Program-made: the position numbers and the translations under genes | The notes under the pieces: generated by a model | Told to the model about the DNA's origin: nothing | The model's database searches: none | What the model saw: the letters and a program-made list of their open reading frames with translations, nothing else | Source of the DNA: JAKAVN01 sp963734845 | GTDB lineage: Bacteria; Desulfobacterota; Binatia; Binatales; Binataceae | Direction of reading: 5' to 3' | Length of the DNA: 64,000 bases | Assembly (NCBI GenBank): GCA_963734845.1 | Contig: CAVTIS010000008.1 | Coordinates: 1-64,000, forward strand | Part shown: one piece after another, positions 61,305-64,000 of the stretch | Position numbering within the stretch: position 1 is the stretch's first letter | Layout: each line of letters starts with the position of its first letter

Positions 61305-62225
61305 ATGCAGGCGGAAATAGAGTCATTCGCGGCCGCGCTGGGCAAGGCCTCGCGCGCGGCCGACAATACGGTTTCGAATTATCGCCGGGACCTGTGCGAT
61401 TTCCGCCGCTTTCTGCTCGAGCGCGGGGCCGCGCTCGATTCGGGCGGCGAGGAAGCCGACGCCGGCGCGATCACCACCGATCATATTCGCGGCTACCTTT
61501 CCGAGGCGATGAAAACGCTGAGCCGCGCTACGGTCCAGCGCCGCCTGTTTGCGATCAAGGCCTTCTTTCGCTGGCGTGAAACGATGGCAAATCCGGCAAA
61601 TCCCACAAGCTTGGCGAATCCGGCGCGCGCGCTGCGCTCACCGCGCGCCCAGCGCCGCTTGCCCGCGATTTTGCCCGAGGACGACGTGCGCCGGCTGATC
61701 GAAGCCGAGAGCGAGGACACTTCGCCGGCCGCGTTGCGCGACCGCGCGATCCTCGAAACGCTCTACTCCTCGGGCCTCCGCGTGAGCGAGCTGGTCGGCC
61801 TTAACTGGCGCGACGTCGACGACGAAGTCGGGATGGTGCTGGTGCGCTCGGGCAAGGGCAACAAGGATCGGATGGTGCCGATCGGCGAGCCGGCGATCGA
61901 CGCGCTCAAGGCATGGCGGCGCGCGATGCCCAAGGCCTGGGAACTCGACGGCCCGGTGATCACCAACTTGCGCGGCGGGCGGCTGACGACTCGCGCGGTC
62001 GAGAACATCCTGGCGCGGCGCATCATCGCGGCGGGTCTCGGAGCGTCGATCACGCCGCACGGATTGCGCCACTGCTTCGCGACGCACATGCTCAACTCGG
62101 GCGCCGACTTGCGTTCGATTCAGGAGATGCTCGGGCATGCGAGCCTCGCCACCACGCAGCGCTACACTCACGTCAGCGTCAACCGTCTAAGAGAGGTCTA
62201 CCGCCGTGCCCATCCGCGCGCCTGA
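61305..62225 (+). CDS. xerC: Tyrosine recombinase XerC
   Basis: 306 residues. N-terminal SAM-like core-binding domain, with VSNYRRDLCDFRRFLLERG. Catalytic residues: Arg159 in SGLRVSEL, Lys184 in GKGNKDRMVP, His252 and Arg255 in HGLRHCFATHML, His278 in LGHASLATTQRYTHV and nucleophile Tyr287. It resolves chromosome dimers with XerD at dif. hslV starts 20 bases before its stop, matching the xerC-hslV-hslU order known from other bacteria (the codV-clpQ-clpY arrangement). No dif-like site was recognised in the window. Confidence 0.93.
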   Translation: MQAEIESFAAALGKASRAADNTVSNYRRDLCDFRRFLLERGAALDSGGEEADAGAITTDHIRGYLSEAMKTLSRATVQRRLFAIKAFFRWRETMANPANPTSLANPARALRSPRAQRRLPAILPEDDVRRLIEAESEDTSPAALRDRAILETLYSSGLRVSELVGLNWRDVDDEVGMVLVRSGKGNKDRMVPIGEPAIDALKAWRRAMPKAWELDGPVITNLRGGRLTTRAVENILARRIIAAGLGASITPHGLRHCFATHMLNSGADLRSIQEMLGHASLATTQRYTHVSVNRLREVYRRAHPRA

Positions 62226-62766
62226 GTCCGACACCGTCATCCGCGGGACGACGATCCTATGCGTGCGCAACGCCGGCCACGTGGTGGTCGCGGGCGACGG
62301 CCAAGTCAGCGTCGGTCAGACCATCATGAAGCACGGGGCACGCAAGGTGCGCCGCCTGCACGACGACAAGGTGCTCTCGGGCTTCGCCGGCTCGACCGCC
62401 GACGCGCTGACATTGTTCGAGAAATTCGAGGGCAAGCTGCAGGAGTTCAACGGCAATCTGCGCCGAGCGGCGGTCGAGTTGGCCAAGGACTGGCGCACCG
62501 ACCGCGTGCTGCGGCGGCTGGAGGCGATGCTGATCGTGGCCGACCGCGAAAGCTCGCTTTTGATTTCGGGACTGGGTGACGTTATCGAGCCGGACGACGG
62601 GATCCTGGCGATCGGGTCGGGCGGCAACTACGCGCTGGCGGCGGCGCGCGCGCTGGTGCGCCACGCCCCGACGATGAGCGCGCGCCAGATCGCGGAGAGC
62701 GCGATGCAGGTGGCGGCGGAGATCTGCGTATACACCAACGATCGGTTTATAATTGAAGAGTTGTAG
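62206..62766 (+). CDS. hslV: HslV (ClpQ) ATP-dependent protease subunit
   Basis: 186 residues from a GTG inside the xerC 3' end. The mature enzyme would begin at TTILCVR, with the N-terminal Thr as nucleophile; DGQVSVGQTIMKHGARKVRRL, GFAGSTADALTLFEKFE, ELAKDWRTDR and IGSGGNYALAAARAL are conserved. Here 14 residues precede the Thr, far more than the one to four usual in bacteria, so a longer propeptide must be cut off. No closer start codon exists in frame. It pairs with HslU for ATP-driven proteolysis. Confidence 0.93.
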   Translation: MPIRAPESDTVIRGTTILCVRNAGHVVVAGDGQVSVGQTIMKHGARKVRRLHDDKVLSGFAGSTADALTLFEKFEGKLQEFNGNLRRAAVELAKDWRTDRVLRRLEAMLIVADRESSLLISGLGDVIEPDDGILAIGSGGNYALAAARALVRHAPTMSARQIAESAMQVAAEICVYTNDRFIIEEL

Positions 62767-62838
62767 AGAGCCGGCGCCGCCGGCGCGCGCCCGTCGCGAC
62801 AGGGGCGCGTGGAGAAGGCGGTCCTTGTTGAAGGAGCA

Positions 62839-64000
62839 ATGGCAAGTTCGCACGTGATGACGCCGCGGGAAATCGTTTCGGAGCTCGACCGCTATATCGT
62901 GGGCCAGCACGACGCCAAGCGCGCCGTCGCGATCGCTTTGCGTAACCGCTGGCGGCGGCAAAACGTCGCGCCCGAGCTGCGCGACGAAATCGCGCCCAAG
63001 AATATCCTGATGATCGGTCCGACCGGCGTCGGTAAAACCGAGATCGCGCGCCGCCTGGCCCGTCTGGCGCAGGCTCCGTTCGTCAAGGTCGAGGCCTCGC
63101 GCTATACCGAAGTCGGCTACGTCGGCCGCGACGTCGAATCGATGATTCGCGACCTGGCCGAAATCGCAGTCAAGATGGTGCGCGAGGAAGAACGCGCGCG
63201 GGTCGCGATCCAGGCCCGCGACGCCGCCGAAGAGCGCCTGCTCGACATCCTCTATCCGCCGCCCGCCAAGGTCCGCCGCGCTGTCGGCATCGCACCCGAC
63301 GCCGCCGCCGTGGGCGATTCGCATGCGGACACGCGCGAGAAGCTGCGCAAGCTGCTGCGCCAGGGCAATCTGGACGATCGCGAGGTCGAAGTCGAAACCA
63401 GCGCACAGTCCGCGCCGATGGTTGAGGTGCTGGCGCCGCAAGGGATGGAAGAGATGGGCGCAAACATGCGCGAGCTGCTGGGGCAGTTCATGCCCAAGAA
63501 ATCCAAGCGGCAGAAGGTCAAGGTGCCACAAGCGCTCGAGCTGCTCACACAGGAAGAAGCCGCGCGCCTGGTCGACATGGAGAAGGTCGCTCACGAGGCG
63601 ATTGAACGCGCCGAACAGTCGGGAATCGTCTTCATCGACGAGATCGACAAGATCGCCGGCCGCGAGGCCGCCCACGGCGCCGACGTCTCGCGCGAGGGCG
63701 TACAGCGCGACCTGCTGCCGATCGTCGAGGGATCGACCGTCAACACCAAGTATGGCGCGGTCCGCACCGACCACATCCTCTTCGTCGCCTCGGGCGCGTT
63801 CCATACCTCCAAGCCCTCCGACCTGATTCCCGAGTTCCAGGGCCGCTTTCCGATTCGCGTGGAGCTCCGCGCGCTCATCCGCGAGGACTTCATCCGCATC
63901 CTGACCGAACCCGAGAACGCGCTGACCCGCCAGTACGTAGCGCTGATGGAGACCGAGAACGTGCATCTTACGTTCACCGCCGACGCGGTTGCGGCGCTGG
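62839..64000 (+). CDS. hslU: HslU (ClpY) ATPase, 3' end outside window
   Basis: About 387 residues present, starting MASSHVMTPREIVSELDRYIVGQ. Walker A GPTGVGKTE, RYTEVGYVGRDVESMIRDL pore and interface segment, the I-domain with coiled insert, Walker B IVFIDEIDKIAG and EFQGRFPIRVELRAL are all intact up to the right edge. It unfolds substrates for HslV. AAGGAG lies only 2 bases before the ATG, unusually near; an ATG six codons downstream (62857) is possible. Follows hslV by 72 bases. Confidence 0.94.
   Translation, partial: MASSHVMTPREIVSELDRYIVGQHDAKRAVAIALRNRWRRQNVAPELRDEIAPKNILMIGPTGVGKTEIARRLARLAQAPFVKVEASRYTEVGYVGRDVESMIRDLAEIAVKMVREEERARVAIQARDAAEERLLDILYPPPAKVRRAVGIAPDAAAVGDSHADTREKLRKLLRQGNLDDREVEVETSAQSAPMVEVLAPQGMEEMGANMRELLGQFMPKKSKRQKVKVPQALELLTQEEAARLVDMEKVAHEAIERAEQSGIVFIDEIDKIAGREAAHGADVSREGVQRDLLPIVEGSTVNTKYGAVRTDHILFVASGAFHTSKPSDLIPEFQGRFPIRVELRALIREDFIRILTEPENALTRQYVALMETENVHLTFTADAVAAL

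Overview
This 64 kb window is a chromosomal segment of a GC-rich, Gram-negative-type bacterium. Housekeeping markers are rpoD, an rpoH-type sigma factor with a clear RpoH box, rpoZ, glmU-glmS, and an xerC-hslV-hslU run. Together with an F420-type oxidoreductase, several CaiB CoA-transferases, VOC dioxygenases and a bacterial family B DNA polymerase, these suggest an uncultured soil lineage near the old Deltaproteobacteria (Binatota-like). The phylum is inference; no rRNA or tRNA gene was recognised here.

Layout. 1-5.3 kb: catabolic oxidoreductases (two SDRs, an HpaB-family protein, two VOC proteins, an LLM oxidoreductase). 5.3-11 kb: a lower-GC patch with an aldo/keto reductase, beta-carbonic anhydrase, an atypical SDR and a FUSC transporter, interspersed with decayed remnants and a perfect 17-bp hairpin. 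11-17.7 kb: VOC protein, acyl-CoA dehydrogenase divergent from a LysR regulator with a repetitive tail, a predicted ArsC-family selenoprotein (in-frame TGA at the catalytic Cys position, SECIS-like hairpin just after it), a CinA-like protein, rpoH and rpoZ. 17.7-22 kb: small exported or membrane proteins, a dihydropyrimidinase and a tandem universal stress protein.

22.7-29.7 kb: the most system-like locus. A class III aminotransferase, a type III polyketide synthase, a flavin monooxygenase and a YceI lipid-binding protein on the plus strand run tail to tail against an MlaC-like lipid carrier and a DevA/DevC-type ABC exporter on the minus strand. I infer a phenolic-lipid or alkylpyrone biosynthesis-and-export locus. 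29.8-37 kb: exported protein, M20 peptidase, class II photolyase, and a ThDP lyase/decarboxylase paired with a formyl-CoA transferase. 37-42.7 kb: PaiB, an orphan histidine kinase with a degenerate ethylene-receptor-like membrane domain, and an overlapping CopC/CopD copper cluster.

42.8-64 kb: FAH-family hydrolase, an unusual fusion of a putative HExxE protease-like domain to a purple-acid-phosphatase-like enzyme, family B polymerase, Ca2+/cation antiporter, rpoD behind a near-consensus promoter, membrane protein plus CoA-transferase, an extradiol dioxygenase, DUF1003 and DUF1223 proteins, glmU-glmS, and xerC-hslV-hslU (hslU runs off the right edge).
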